From assembly GCF_025244705.1 (NCBI RefSeq), contig NZ_CP104207.1, positions 1,426,001 through 1,490,000 on the forward strand: DNA of 64,000 bases, written 5' to 3'. Origin of the DNA: Sphingopyxis sp. PET50 (GTDB lineage: Bacteria > Pseudomonadota > Alphaproteobacteria > Sphingomonadales > Sphingomonadaceae). Of this stretch, positions 9,827 to 21,958 are shown in pieces; positions within the stretch are counted from its first letter, which is position 1, and the number at the start of each line of letters is the position of its first letter. The notes under the pieces are model-generated. The model saw nothing but the letters and a program-made list of their open reading frames with translations, searched no databases and was not told where the DNA came from. The translations under genes were made by a program, and so were the position numbers.

Positions 9827-10475
9827 ATGATCACCGTCTATGGCGAAGGCCGCGGTTTCCGCGTCGCCTGGCTGCTCGAGGAACTGGGCCTGCCCTACCG
9901 GCTGCGGCAGGTCGATCTGCTCGCCGGGGTCGAGAACGACCCCGAGTTCCTGGCGATCAATCCCGCGGGCTTCATTCCGGCGATCGTCGACGGCGGCACG
10001 GTGATGGTCGAGTCGATTGCAATCGTTCAGTATCTGCTGGCCCGCTACGGTCCCGGTCCGCTGGCGCCGGAGCCCGGCGACCCGGATTTCGCCGCCTATC
10101 TGCAGTTCCTGCATATGGGCGAAGCGGGGCTGGCGGGGCCGGTCAACGCCATCGTCGCCACCAATATCCTGGCCCCCGACGCCGAGAAGCGGAACTGGAC
10201 CGTCGGCTGGGCACGGGAGACCTTCGAAAGCCGGCTCGGGCTGGTGCGCCGCCAGCTGGCGAAGACGCCCTATATCGCTCGGCGACCGCTTCACCGCCGC
10301 CGACATTTCGGTGACCTATGCGCTCGAGTTTGCCCAGCGGACCATCGGCTACGCCTTCGGCGCAACCGAGCTGGCCTATATCGCCCACACGACGAGCCGC
10401 GCGGCCTATGGCCGGGCGATGGACCATTGCCCGGCGACCAAGGCGTGGGTCGCCGAACTGGCCGCGCAGTCCTGA
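9827..10475 (+). CDS. Glutathione S-transferase (one frame break)
   Basis: A two-domain GST of about 215 aa after correction. The thioredoxin-like N-domain reads MITVYGEGRGFRVAWLLEEL, with LRQVDLLAGVENDPEFLAIN and the cis-Pro/Ser region FIPAIVDGGTVMVESIAIVQ. The C-terminal all-helical domain contains DRFTAADISVTYALEFAQ, the conserved N-capping box. The frame breaks at 10277-10283, where ATCGCTCGGCGACC stands for ATC-GCC-GGC-GAC (IAGDRF): one extra base at a GCCGGC. Confidence 0.87.
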
Positions 10476-10483
10476 CGGCAAAA

Positions 10484-10512
10484 CGCCCGCGGATGTCCGC
10501 GGGCGCCCTGTT
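10484..10512. terminator. Hairpin terminator between GST and atpF
   Basis: CGCCCGCGGA and TCCGCGGGCG form a 10-bp GC-rich stem with a very small loop, located between two convergent genes. A short CCTGTTT follows on the plus strand and a short run with TTTTG follows on the minus strand. Position and symmetry suggest a bidirectional terminator. Confidence 0.6.
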
Positions 10513-10531
10513 TCGACCCTGTCGCCGAAGA

Positions 10532-11078
10532 TCAGCCCTTGGCGACCGCCGCGATCGCCTTGTCGACGATCGCCTTGTCGGCCGATGCGTCATGCTTGTC
10601 GGCGATCAGCCGGGCCGCGGCTTCGGTCGCCGCCTTGGCCGCGGCGGTGCGGACCTCGGCAAGGGCCCCGGCTTCGGCCGCCGCGATGCGGTCCTCGGCC
10701 ATCTGCTTGCGGCGCGCGATCAGCGCGGTGGCGTCGGCCTTCGCCTTGGCCACCAGGGTTTCGGCCTCGGCCTCGGCGCGCGCGCGCATCTCGTCGGCTT
10801 CCTTGGCCGCGTCGGCGAGCTTCGCCTCATATTCGGCCTTCAGCGATTCGGCGTCGAGCCGCAGCGCTTCGGCCTCGTTCAGCTGCTTGGAAATCTCGGC
10901 AATCTTGTTGTCGAGCATGCCCGCCACCAGCGCCGAGCACCTTTTTCCACAGCAGGATGGCGATGAAGATCGCCATCGCGATCGAGACCCAGACGGTCGC
11001 GTCGATGAAACCGAAGGACGCCGGTTCGACATGCGTCTCGCCCGCGGCTTCGGAGAGGATGAACAGGAAATCAGCCAT
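10532..11078 (-). CDS. atpF: ATP synthase F0 subunit b (one frame break)
   Basis: The peripheral stator stalk of the F0 sector. It has an N-terminal membrane segment (FGFIDATVWVSIAMAIFIAI, then LLWKKV) and a long charged coiled coil (NKIAEISKQLNEAEALRLDA, EYEAKLADAAKEADEMRARA). The corrected length is about 181 aa. The frame breaks at 10932-10938: the coding strand reads GTGCTCGGCGCTG where GTG-CCG-GCG-CTG (VPAL) is expected, one extra base at a GCCGGC. It overlaps the upstream b' subunit by 8 bp and is the last gene of the F0 operon. Confidence 0.93.
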
Positions 11079-11568
11079 GGAGCACCGCCTTCACCGCCGA
11101 CCTGGCATCCGCCGCGCCGACCTTCACGCCCGACAGCCTGGCGACCAGGTCGCTCGCCGCTTCGGCCGCGACCGATTCGATCTCGGCCATCGCCGAGGTG
11201 CGCGCCGCCGAAACATCGGCTTCAGCCGCAGCCAGCTTTTCCGCCAGTTCGGCATCGACCTTGGCAAGACGCTTTTCGGCGTCCTTCGCGGCCTTGTCCT
11301 TGGCGTCGGCCACCGCTTTCTGCGCGGCTGCGCGGCTGGCGTCGCCCTGCTGGCGATAGCTTTCCTCGAGCGCGTCGGCGGCGGCATGCGCCGCCTTTGC
11401 CGCCGCGAGATCGTCGGCGACCTTGCGGTCGCGCGCGTCCACCGTCGCCTCGATCTTCGGCAGCATGCCGCGGCCGATGACGAAGAAGACGAAGCCGAAG
11501 GTCAGCAGCACCCAGAAAATCTGCGATGCGGCATACCAGTTTTCAGCGAATTGGCTGATCTGAGGCAT
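11071..11568 (-). CDS. atpF': ATP synthase F0 subunit b'
   Basis: A 165-aa second b-type stator subunit, as usual in alphaproteobacteria that use a b/b' heterodimer. It has one membrane helix (AASQIFWVLLTFGFVFFVIG) followed by GRGMLPKIEATVDARDRKVA and a long Ala/Glu/Lys coiled coil. It lies between atpE and atpF in the order atpI-B-E-F'-F and overlaps atpF. The frame is intact. Confidence 0.92.
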   Translation of the reverse strand: MPQISQFAENWYAASQIFWVLLTFGFVFFVIGRGMLPKIEATVDARDRKVADDLAAAKAAHAAADALEESYRQQGDASRAAAQKAVADAKDKAAKDAEKRLAKVDAELAEKLAAAEADVSAARTSAMAEIESVAAEAASDLVARLSGVKVGAADARSAVKAVLHG

Positions 11569-11639
11569 GGACTATCTCAACGAACAAAGAGGAAAGCGGC
11601 CGCGGGGCGGGCACCGAAGCGCCTGCCCCGCCGACGACA

Positions 11640-11870
11640 TCAGGCTGCCTTGAGGTACAGCAGGATCGCGATCAGGAACGACAGCAGACCGAGAAGCTCG
11701 GCGGCCGCGAAGCCGATGAACAGGCGGCCCTGCTGGCCGTCGGCGGCCGCGGGGTTGCGCAGCGCGCTTTCGAGGAAGCTGCCGAACACATTGCCCACAC
11801 CGATGGCGGCCATACCGGCGCCGATGGCGGCGAGACCGGCGCCGATGAGCGAAGCTGCTTGAACGTCCAT
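11640..11870 (-). CDS. atpE: ATP synthase F0 subunit c
   Basis: A 76-aa proton-carrying rotor-ring subunit with two membrane helices joined by a polar loop ([15 protein letters not shown]). The first helix is glycine-rich ([17 protein letters not shown]). The second carries the proton-binding glutamate in [20 protein letters not shown]. Length and motifs are typical. A GGAG-like sequence precedes the ATG. It sits between atpB and atpF'. Confidence 0.96.
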   Translation of the reverse strand: MDVQAASLIGAGLAAIGAGMAAIGVGNVFGSFLESALRNPAAADGQQGRLFIGFAAAELLGLLSFLIAILLYLKAA

Positions 11871-11913
11871 TGTATAACTCCTTGGGAAAAACGTCGATTA
11901 AACGGTTGATTGA

Positions 11914-12693
11914 TCAGTGAAGATTGATTGCGTCGTTCAGATAGAGCGACGTGAGCAATGCGAAGACGTAGGCCTGGATGCCCGCGACCAGCAGTTCGAG
12001 ACCGCTGATGCCGACCATCAGCGCCATGCTGGGGATGCCGACGCCGAGGCCGATCGCCGGGCCGGCGGCGAGGCCGTCGATGATGAAGGAAGCGAACACC
12101 TTCATCAGCACGTGGCCCGCGGTCATCGCGACGAAGAGTCGCAGCGCGAGGCTGAACGGGCGAACCATGAACGACACCAGTTCGATCGCGGGGATCAGCC
12201 ACAGCAGCCACCAGGGCGTGCCGTGCGGGACGAAGAGCGAGAAGAAATGCAGGCCGTGGCGCCAGAAACCGACGATCAGCACGATCGAGAAGCTGAGGAT
12301 CGCCAGGAAACCGGTGATGGCGAAGTGGCTGGTCACGGTGAAGGGATGGACGCCGAACAGCCCGAACGGCGCAAGGCCAAGGATGTTGAGCATCAGGATG
12401 AACATGAAGAGCGAGAAGACATAAGGCGTATATTTACGGCCTTCGGGACCGATATTCGCGTTCATCATGCTGGAGATGAAGCCTGTGAAGCCTTCGACGG
12501 CGACCTGCCAGCGCCCGGGAACGAGCTGACGCTTCATCCCGCCGATCATGAACACCCACAGAAGCACGCCAGCGACGATCATCCACAGTGCGCTGGTGGT
12601 GAAGGCGACCTCATGACCGCCGACATGGAACATGTCGAACATCTTCTGCACCTCGAACTGGTGCATCGGGTCCACTTTGCCTTGATCCGCCAC
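11914..12693 (-). CDS. atpB: ATP synthase F0 subunit a
   Basis: A 259-aa stator membrane protein that forms the proton half-channels against the c-ring. Five to six hydrophobic helices are visible. The essential arginine lies in RPFSLALRLFVAMTAGHVLM. The N-terminus MADQGKVDPMHQFEVQKMF is typical of sphingomonads. It starts 24 bp after atpI and precedes atpE. Confidence 0.95.
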   Translation of the reverse strand: MADQGKVDPMHQFEVQKMFDMFHVGGHEVAFTTSALWMIVAGVLLWVFMIGGMKRQLVPGRWQVAVEGFTGFISSMMNANIGPEGRKYTPYVFSLFMFILMLNILGLAPFGLFGVHPFTVTSHFAITGFLAILSFSIVLIVGFWRHGLHFFSLFVPHGTPWWLLWLIPAIELVSFMVRPFSLALRLFVAMTAGHVLMKVFASFIIDGLAAGPAIGLGVGIPSMALMVGISGLELLVAGIQAYVFALLTSLYLNDAINLH

Positions 12694-12716
12694 GCGATAC
12701 CTCGCCTAAATTTCCG

Positions 12717-13072
12717 TCATTCCGGCCCAGCTTCATCAAGCTTCACGGGCCGGATGTTCGCAATCCGAAATATGTTCCTGAAGGCGACGGCTATTCCGAG
12801 GAACAGCACCACCAACAGGCCCCAGGGCGCGGTGCCTAGGCAAAATGATCGATCGTCCAACCGACCAGGGCGCCGCCACCCATGCCACCCAGCAACTCCG
12901 CCAGAACGCGGTTGCCGAGCTTGTAGTTGGCGTCGGCTTCCGGCCCGGCGTTCGCTGCGGTCCGTTCAGCTTCTGCGGCTTCGGCCTGGTCCAATCGCTC
13001 TTCGAGCGAGACCAGGCGCGAATCCTCCGATGCTGGTACCGGATCGCTGCCGTTCCCCGTCATTCTTGCCAT
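12717..13072 (-). CDS. atpI: AtpI / AtpZ-type F0F1 assembly protein (one frame break)
   Basis: About 117 aa after correction. A hydrophilic N-terminus (SRLVSLEERLDQAEAAEA) is followed by two membrane helices with a Gly-rich first helix (LLGGMGGGALVGWTIDHFA) and WGLLVVLFLGIAVAFRNIF. Members help c-ring assembly or ion handling. The frame breaks at 12834-12841: forward GCCTAGGC replaces GCCGGC. Removing two bases joins HFAG to TAPWGLLVV and lets the gene run to the TGA at 12717. Without the fix the product stops after the first helix. It is the first gene of the F0 operon. Confidence 0.85.
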
Positions 13073-13435
13073 CCTCCTGAAACAGAACGGGAAATCCCCG
13101 GTTCCGCCTGCGAAAAAAGGCCCGAAAAATCGGGGGACCCCTAAGGCGCGGCCCGTTTAGGAATGACGCCCCCGTAAGTCAATGCTTGTGCGCGGATGCA
13201 CAAAAGCGGGCGGGGCCTAGCCCGGATTGCGGTCGCGCAAGGGCACATGGCATTGCCCAACCCGCCGACCTTGGCCCTTGAGTGGTTCGCCGCCCCTGCT
13301 CTGCCCCGCGAACACCTATCGCGCGCGGCGAAACGACACGCATCGCGTGCCGTCCGAATCAGGCGTTCGGCTGACCACCGGACGCGATGAAGCCGCCGGA
13401 TCGCTCCGACGGCTTCACCACCCAGTCAGGGACGC
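13073..13435. other. Intergenic region upstream of atpI
   Basis: 363 bp without a convincing gene. It should hold the promoter of the leftward F0 operon, near 13080-13200. An imperfect hairpin at about 13388-13415 (GAAGCCGCCGGA / TCCGACGGCTTC) lies just past the stop of the EF-hand gene and could terminate it. Short open frames here have no family-like features. Confidence 0.5.
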
Positions 13436-13918
13436 TTACGCGCCTTTCGACAGGAAGGCGGTCAGCTCTTCTTTGCTCACGGTCCCGTTCTTGTCGGCGT
13501 CCGCGGCGCTCCAGGCCTGGCCGATCCAGGTCTGGACCTCGGCCGATTCGACATCGACGGTCGGCTCGCTCGCCGCGCGCAGCTTCTTCATCCAGCCGGC
13601 GAATTCGACTTCGCTGAGCTCGGCGCTCGAATCGGCGTCATAGGCGGGAAATTCCCGATCGATGATCTGCGCGACCTGACTCGCGCTCGCCGGGGTTCCC
13701 TCGGCGAGCGCCGACTCCGTGGTGGCGGTTTCGCCCGGGGCCGGGGCCGGCTCGGTCACCGGTGGCGCGGGTTCGGTGTCGGGAGTCGGCGGCGCGGTTT
13801 CGCTCACCGGTTCGGACGGCTGGCTTGCCGGCGGCACCGCCGTATCGACGGGCGCCTCCTGCGCGAGCGCCGGGAAACTCATCGCCGCGGCGCCGATCAA
13901 AAGCATGGTCTTCAACAT
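13436..13918 (-). CDS. Secreted EF-hand protein
   Basis: A 160-aa product with a signal peptide (MLKTMLLIGAAAMSFPALAQ). A Pro/Thr/Glu-rich low-complexity linker of about 60 residues follows (PSEPVSETAPPTPDTEPAPP), then two EF-hand-like loops: YDADSSAELSEVEF and ADADKNGTVSKEEL. The second is a canonical Ca2+ loop (D-x-D-x-N-G-x-x-x-x-E). The start ATG at 13918 has AGGAG seven bases upstream. It is probably a periplasmic calcium-binding protein of unknown partner. It is divergent from purB. Confidence 0.82.
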   Translation of the reverse strand: MLKTMLLIGAAAMSFPALAQEAPVDTAVPPASQPSEPVSETAPPTPDTEPAPPVTEPAPAPGETATTESALAEGTPASASQVAQIIDREFPAYDADSSAELSEVEFAGWMKKLRAASEPTVDVESAEVQTWIGQAWSAADADKNGTVSKEELTAFLSKGA

Positions 13919-14114
13919 GATAATTCTCCTGTTCATAGCGACGCTTCGCCTTGCGCGCCGCCGGTTCCTGAAGGGGCACAGGATCAACTGACCCCGAAAA
14001 GCGGAAGTTGCATCGTGGTGACGATTGGCGCCGCGGTTCGTCCCTGCTAGGGCGCGGCCCGTCCCGATTCCGCGAAATTTCCGCGATCAAGCGATCCTGA
14101 AGGAAGGAAAAACC

Positions 14115-15429
<1,315 letters not shown>

Positions 15430-15440
15430 ACAAACCCAAG

Positions 15441-15565
15441 CCCTCTCCTTCAGGGGAGGGCAGCGAGACTTGGCAGCTTGCTGCCTAGCCGCAGCGGGTG
15501 GGGGCCCGAAACCTTGCGCAAGGCCGATGACCCCACCCCAACCCCTCCCCTGAAGGGGAGGGGCT
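15441..15565. repeat. Dispersed palindromic repeat, family A, copy 2
   Basis: Nearly identical to the copies at 6961-7085 and 20292-20417. Outer arms CTCTCCTTCAGGGGAGGG and CCCCTCCCCTGAAGGGGAGG enclose GACTTGGCAGC and CCTTGCGCAAGG. It starts 11 bp after the purB stop, so it may terminate purB transcription. The centre shows the same GCCTAGC reading seen at broken GCCGGC sites, where copy 1 has GCCTGGC. Confidence 0.85.
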
Positions 15566-15644
15566 TTCTGGGCGCCCCCTCTGGAAACGCGCGCCAAACT
15601 CGCCTAGGCTCCGTCCACGTCGCCAATGATAAGGAGCAAGCCGC

Positions 15645-16005
15645 ATGGGAATTGTCCGGACGATCATCTGGGTGTTGCTGACCGCGGTATTGGTGATCTT
15701 CGCGATGGCGAACTGGATTCCCGTCACGGTCACCATCTGGCCGGGCCAAGTGCTCGACACCAAGCTGCCCGTCCTGATCCTCGTTGCCTTCCTGATCGGT
15801 TTCCTGCCCACCTGGCTGGCGCTGCGCGCCGCGCGCTGGTCGCTGAAGCGCTCAGCTCGACCATAGCGAGCGCCAGCTCGCGGACCTGCGCGCGATGGCA
15901 AACCGGCCCGCCGAGGCGCCCACCGCCGCAGCGGAACCGGCGCCGGTCAACGACATTCCTCCTCCGCCCACCCCGACCGACCTCTTCCCGACGGACAAAC
16001 CATGA
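15645..16005 (+). CDS. LapA-domain (DUF1049) inner-membrane protein (one frame break)
   Basis: About 119 aa after correction. Two membrane helices (IIWVLLTAVLVIFAMANWIP and LPVLILVAFLIGFLPTWLAL) are followed by a charged cytoplasmic helix (HSERQLADLRAMANR) and a Pro-rich tail (NDIPPPPTPTDLFPTDKP). This is the LapA/YciS layout, which in other proteobacteria is linked to lipopolysaccharide assembly or regulation. The frame breaks at 15850-15856 (GCTCAGC for GCCGGC). The corrected stop overlaps the pyrF start (ATGA), which supports the correction. Confidence 0.8.
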
Positions 16006-16676
16006 CCTCTCCGCTCTATCTCGCCATCGACACCACCCATCTCGACGCCGCGCAGACGCTGGCGCAAAAAGTGCGCCACCATGTCGGCGGGCTGAAGCTG
16101 GGGCTCGAATTCTTCTGCGCCAACGGCCATCACGGGGTGCACGAGATGGCGAAGGTCGGCCTGCCGATCTTTCTCGACCTGAAGCTTCACGACATTCCGA
16201 ACACCGTCGCCAAGGCGATCCAGGCGCTGCGCCCGCTGGAACCCGCGATCCTGACCGTCCACGCCGCGGGCGGGCGGGCAATGCTGGAGGAAGCGAAGGC
16301 GGCGGCGGGGCTGAACACCAAGGTCGTCGCGGTGACGGTGCTGACCAGCCTCGATGCCCCGGACCTCGAAGACATCGGCGTCGGGGGCACGGCGCACGAC
16401 CAGGTCGTCCGCCTGACGTCGCTGGCACGCGAGGCCGGGCTCGACGGCATCGTCTGTTCGGGTCAGGAGGTGAAGGCGGCGCGCAAGGCGTGGCCCGGCG
16501 GCTTCTTCGTCGTTCCCGGCGTCCGCCCCGCGAACGGCCATGCCGGCGACCAGAAGCGCATCGTCACCCCAGCGCAGGCAATGGGCGACGGCGCCTCGAT
16601 CCTGGTGGTAGGACGCCCGATCAGCCAGTCGCAGGACCCCGACCTCGCCGCGCGTGAGATCGAGGCGACGCTTTAA
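16002..16676 (+). CDS. pyrF: Orotidine 5'-phosphate decarboxylase
   Basis: The last step of UMP synthesis. A 224-aa TIM barrel with the catalytic signature IFLDLKLHDIPNTVAKAIQA, an N-terminal substrate Asp in LYLAIDTTHLDAAQTLAQKV, and the phosphate-binding C-terminal segment PGVRPANGHAGDQKR then ILVVGRPISQS. Intact. It overlaps the LapA-like gene and leads, after a dispersed repeat, into trpF. Confidence 0.96.
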   Translation: MTSPLYLAIDTTHLDAAQTLAQKVRHHVGGLKLGLEFFCANGHHGVHEMAKVGLPIFLDLKLHDIPNTVAKAIQALRPLEPAILTVHAAGGRAMLEEAKAAAGLNTKVVAVTVLTSLDAPDLEDIGVGGTAHDQVVRLTSLAREAGLDGIVCSGQEVKAARKAWPGGFFVVPGVRPANGHAGDQKRIVTPAQAMGDGASILVVGRPISQSQDPDLAAREIEATL

Positions 16677-16695
16677 GCCTCGCTCGTTGACATAA

Positions 16696-16788
16696 GCCCG
16701 TGTCCCCGCGAAGGCGGGGACCCATCTCCGATCGGTTCCAGATCGCACCGGCAGATGATGGGCTCCCGCCTTCGCGGGAGCACAGCGG
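16696..16788. repeat. Dispersed inverted repeat, family F, copy 1
   Basis: Arms CCCGCGAAGGCGGGGACCCA and GGGCTCCCGCCTTCGCGGGA enclose about 40 bases between pyrF and trpF. A close copy lies at 61208-61294, and a shorter relative (CGCCCCCGCGCAGGCGGGGG) at 59023-59097. As RNA it would form a strong hairpin inside the pyrF-trp transcript. Confidence 0.75.
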
Positions 16789-16807
16789 CCTTTTCCCTGG
16801 GATTGCC

Positions 16808-17434
16808 ATGCCCCCTCTCGTCAAAATCTGCGGCCTCAAGACCATCGCGGAGGTGGATGCCGCCATCCGCCACGGCGCGACCCACATCGGGCTCAACCAT
16901 TATGAGCCGAGCCCGCGTTACATCGACCTCAAGACCGCGGCCGAATTGCGGAAACATGCGGGCGAGCGCGTCAGGGTCGCGCTGTTGCTCGTCAACGCCG
17001 GGCCGCAGGTCACCGGGGCGGCGTGGAGCGCGGTGCGGCCCGACATCATGCAGTTCCACGGCAATGAGACGCCCGAATGGATCAACGCGGTGAAGCAGAA
17101 TACAAAGACGGAGGCGTGGAAGGCGGTCGGGCTGAAGGACAGCCGGCACGCTGACGCGGTCGCTGCAATATGAGGGCATCGTCGACCGACTGTTGTTCGA
17201 TGCGCCCGCGCAGGCGATGCCGGGGGGCACGGGCACGCGCTTCGACTGGTCGCTGCTGTTCGGGCACCGGCATCGCATCGACTGGGGCATCGCGGGCGGC
17301 CTGACCGCCGCCAATGTCGCGCAGGCGATCGCCGCGACGGGGGCGCCGCTGGTTGATGTTTCGTCGGGCGTCGAAAGTGCGCCGGGTGTCAAGGATGTGG
17401 ACAAGATCGCCGCTTTCCTTAAAGCGGCGGGCCG

Positions 17435-17438
<4 letters not shown>
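16808..17438 (+). CDS. trpF: Phosphoribosylanthranilate isomerase (one frame break)
   Basis: Tryptophan synthesis, Amadori rearrangement of PRA to CdRP. About 209 aa, beta/alpha barrel: [20 protein letters not shown] has the KICG catalytic Cys; [19 protein letters not shown]; and [11 protein letters not shown]. The frame breaks at 17141-17147, where GACAGCCGGCACG should read GAC-GCC-GGC-ACG (DAGTL): one extra base before a GCCGGC. The corrected gene overlaps trpB by 4 bp. Confidence 0.93.
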
Positions 17439-18642
<1,204 letters not shown>

Positions 18643-18646
<4 letters not shown>

Positions 18647-19427
18647 CTCGCTTCGCTTCGGCCTTTGCAAAAGGCCCCGCCCTCATCGCCTTCATCACCG
18701 CAGGCGATGGCGACACTGCCGCGAACCTCGACGCGCTCGTCGCGGGCGGGGCCGACGTGATCGAGCTGGGCATGCCCTTTACCGATCCGATGGCCGATGG
18801 CCCTGCGATCCAGGCGGCGAATTTGCGCAGCCTCGCCAAGGGCACGACCACCGGCGATATCTTCGCGATGGCCGCCGCATTCCGGCATCGCCATCCCGAT
18901 GTGCCACTGGTGCTGATGGGTTATGCCAATCCGATGACCGCGCGCGGCGCCGACTGGTTCGCGGCCGAATGCGCGAAGGCGGGGGTCGATGGCGTGATCT
19001 GCGTCGATATCCCGTCGGAGGAGGATGCCGAACTCGGGCCGAGCCTGCGCGCGGCGGGCGTCGACCTGATCCGCCTCGCCACGCCGACCACCGATCCGGC
19101 GCGCCTGCCTGCGGTACTCGATGGCGCGGGCGGCTTCCTTTATTATGTGTCGGTCGCCGGGATCACCGGGCTGCAGCAGGCCGCGCAGGCGAGCATCGAG
19201 GAGGCCGTGGCACGCCTCAAGGCCGCCACCGACCTGCCCGTCGCGGTCGGTTTCGGCGTGCGCACCCCGGAACAGGCCGCCGAGATCGCCAAGACCGCCG
19301 ATGGCGTCGTCGTCGGGTCGGCCTTCGTCGACATCATCGCCGCGCATGGCGACGGGGCCGCGCCGCACCTCGAAGCCTTCACCCGCACCCTCGCCGATGC
19401 TATCCACCGCGCAAAGGAGATCGCCGC

Positions 19428-19431
<4 letters not shown>
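18643..19431 (+). CDS. trpA: Tryptophan synthase alpha chain
   Basis: Cleaves indole-3-glycerol phosphate to indole. 262 aa: [20 protein letters not shown], the catalytic Glu in [20 protein letters not shown], the catalytic Asp in [18 protein letters not shown], and the phosphate loop [18 protein letters not shown]. Intact. The start overlaps trpB and the stop overlaps accD. Confidence 0.97.
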
Positions 19432-20280
<849 letters not shown>

Positions 20281-20291
20281 GCCTTCTATTC

Positions 20292-20417
20292 ACCCTCCCC
20301 TTCAGGGGAGGGCAGCGAGACTTGGCAGCTTGCTGCCTAGTCGCAGCGGGTGGGGCAAGAGACCTTGCGCGAGGCCGCCTGGCCCCACCCCAACCCCTCC
20401 CCTGAAGGGGAGGGGCT
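20292..20417. repeat. Dispersed palindromic repeat, family A, copy 3
   Basis: Third copy of the 125-bp element (see 6961-7085 and 15441-15565), between accD and folC. Outer arms CCCTCCCCTTCAGGGGAGGG and CCCCTCCCCTGAAGGGGAGG; the centre has GACTTGGCAGC and CCTTGCGCGAGG. It begins 12 bp after the accD stop and ends 13 bp before the folC ATG, so folC expression must pass through or start within it. Confidence 0.85.
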
Positions 20418-20430
20418 TTAAGGTCTCTTC

Positions 20431-21772
20431 ATGCCCGACCACGCCCATAGCTCCGATCCCGCCGTCCAGGCCCAGCTCGACCGCCTCGCCGCGCTGTCGC
20501 CGGGCCGGGACATATTGGGACTCGAACGCATCGCGGAGCTTTGCGCGCGGCTCGGCAATCCGCAGGATAATCTTCCGCGCACCTTCCATGTCGCGGGGAC
20601 CAACGGCAAGGGATCGACCTGCGCCTATCTGCGCGCGATCCTCGAGGCGCAGGGGCGACGGGTGCATGCCTACACCAGCCCGCACCTCGTCCGCTTCAAC
20701 GAACGCATCCGCCTCGCCGGAACGCTGATCAACGACGCCCACCTCGCCGCGCTGCTCGAAGAGGTGCTCGACGTCACGCACGACCTCCAGGCGAGCTTCT
20801 TCGAGGTCACCACCGCCGCCGCCTTCCTCGCCTTCGCACGCACCCCGGCCGACGATTGTATCGTCGAGGTGGGGCTGGGCGGGCGGCTCGACGCCACCAA
20901 CATCATCCCCGCCCCCGCAGTGTGCGGCATCGCCTCGCTCGGCATCGACCATGAAGCCTTCCTGCTGGCGCCCGAGCCGGGGACGCCAGACGATCCCGCC
21001 GTCCGCATCGCCTGGGAGAAGGCGGGCATCTTCAAGGCGGGCGCGGCGCTCGCGACACTAAGCTATCCCGAACCCCTGATGCGGATCATCGGCGAACGCG
21101 CCGGGGCGGTGGGCGGAACGCTCTTTTCCGAAGGGCGCGACTGGAAGGTCGAACGTGCTGGCGACGGCTTCCACTGGACATCGGCCCTCGGTTCGATCGG
21201 GCCGGTGCTGACGACGCGGATGGCCTAGCGCGCACCAGCAGCGCAACGCGGGGCTCGCCATCGCGATGCTGTCCATTGCGCCGCATCCGCGCCCGAGCGA
21301 GACCGAGGTGGTGGAAGGCGTCGCCGCGGCTTTATGGCCGGGGCGGATGCAGAAGCTTGGCGATGGCCCGCTGACTCGGCTTCTACCCGCCGGAGCCACG
21401 GTTTGGCTGGACGGCGGACACAATCCCGACGCGGGCGCCGCGCTCGCGCGGGCGCTGGCGGACGAAGCGCCGCTGCATATCGTCTGCGGCCTGCTGCGCA
21501 ACAAGGATGCGATTGGGTTCCTGCGGCCCTTTGCCAGCCGCATCGCGTCGTTTCAGGCGGTGCCGATTCCGGGGCACGAGCATCACGATCCGAAGGATCT
21601 GTGCCACTGGGTTCAGCGCGAGCTCGGCGTCATCGACGCGCAGCCCTGCGCCGATGTCGAGGACGCGCTGCGCCATATCGCGGTGCACCGCGCGCGGGGC
21701 GATGTGCTGATCTGCGGTTCGCTCTATCTCGCGGGGGTGGTGCTGGAGCGGAACGGCGAGGTGCCGGTTTAG
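20431..21772 (+). CDS. folC: Bifunctional folylpolyglutamate synthase / dihydrofolate synthase (one frame break)
   Basis: Adds glutamate to dihydropteroate and folates. About 446 aa: the Mur-ligase P-loop is FHVAGTNGKGSTCAYLRAIL, then AYTSPHLVRFNERIRLAGTL; further motifs are VEVGLGGRLDATN and, in the C-domain, VWLDGGHNPDAGAALARAL. The frame breaks at 21223-21229, where ATGGCCTAGCGCG should be ATG-GCC-GGC-GCG (RMAGAHQQRNAGLAIAML): GCCGGC read as GCCTAGC, creating a false TAG. Confidence 0.94.
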
Positions 21773-21831
21773 GAGCGGATTTGGGAAACGCTCCTTTGTC
21801 GCGTGCCGTTGCCCCTTTCGGGCAAGTAGCT

Positions 21832-21855
21832 GTTCCCCGGCTTTCGCCGGGAAAC
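21832..21855. terminator. Hairpin between folC and ampG
   Basis: GTTCCCCGGC and GCCGGGAAAC form an almost perfect stem around TTTC between two convergent genes. There is no long T-run. It may be a bidirectional terminator. The surrounding 186 bp contain no gene. Confidence 0.45.
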
Positions 21856-21958
21856 GGATCGGTTCTTGGCGCAAGGGTATAAACGCGGACTTGATTTGGA
21901 ATCCCGCTGTTCAACGGCGCACTGCAGCGCGATGGCGACGAAAAGCCAGAGGACCACG

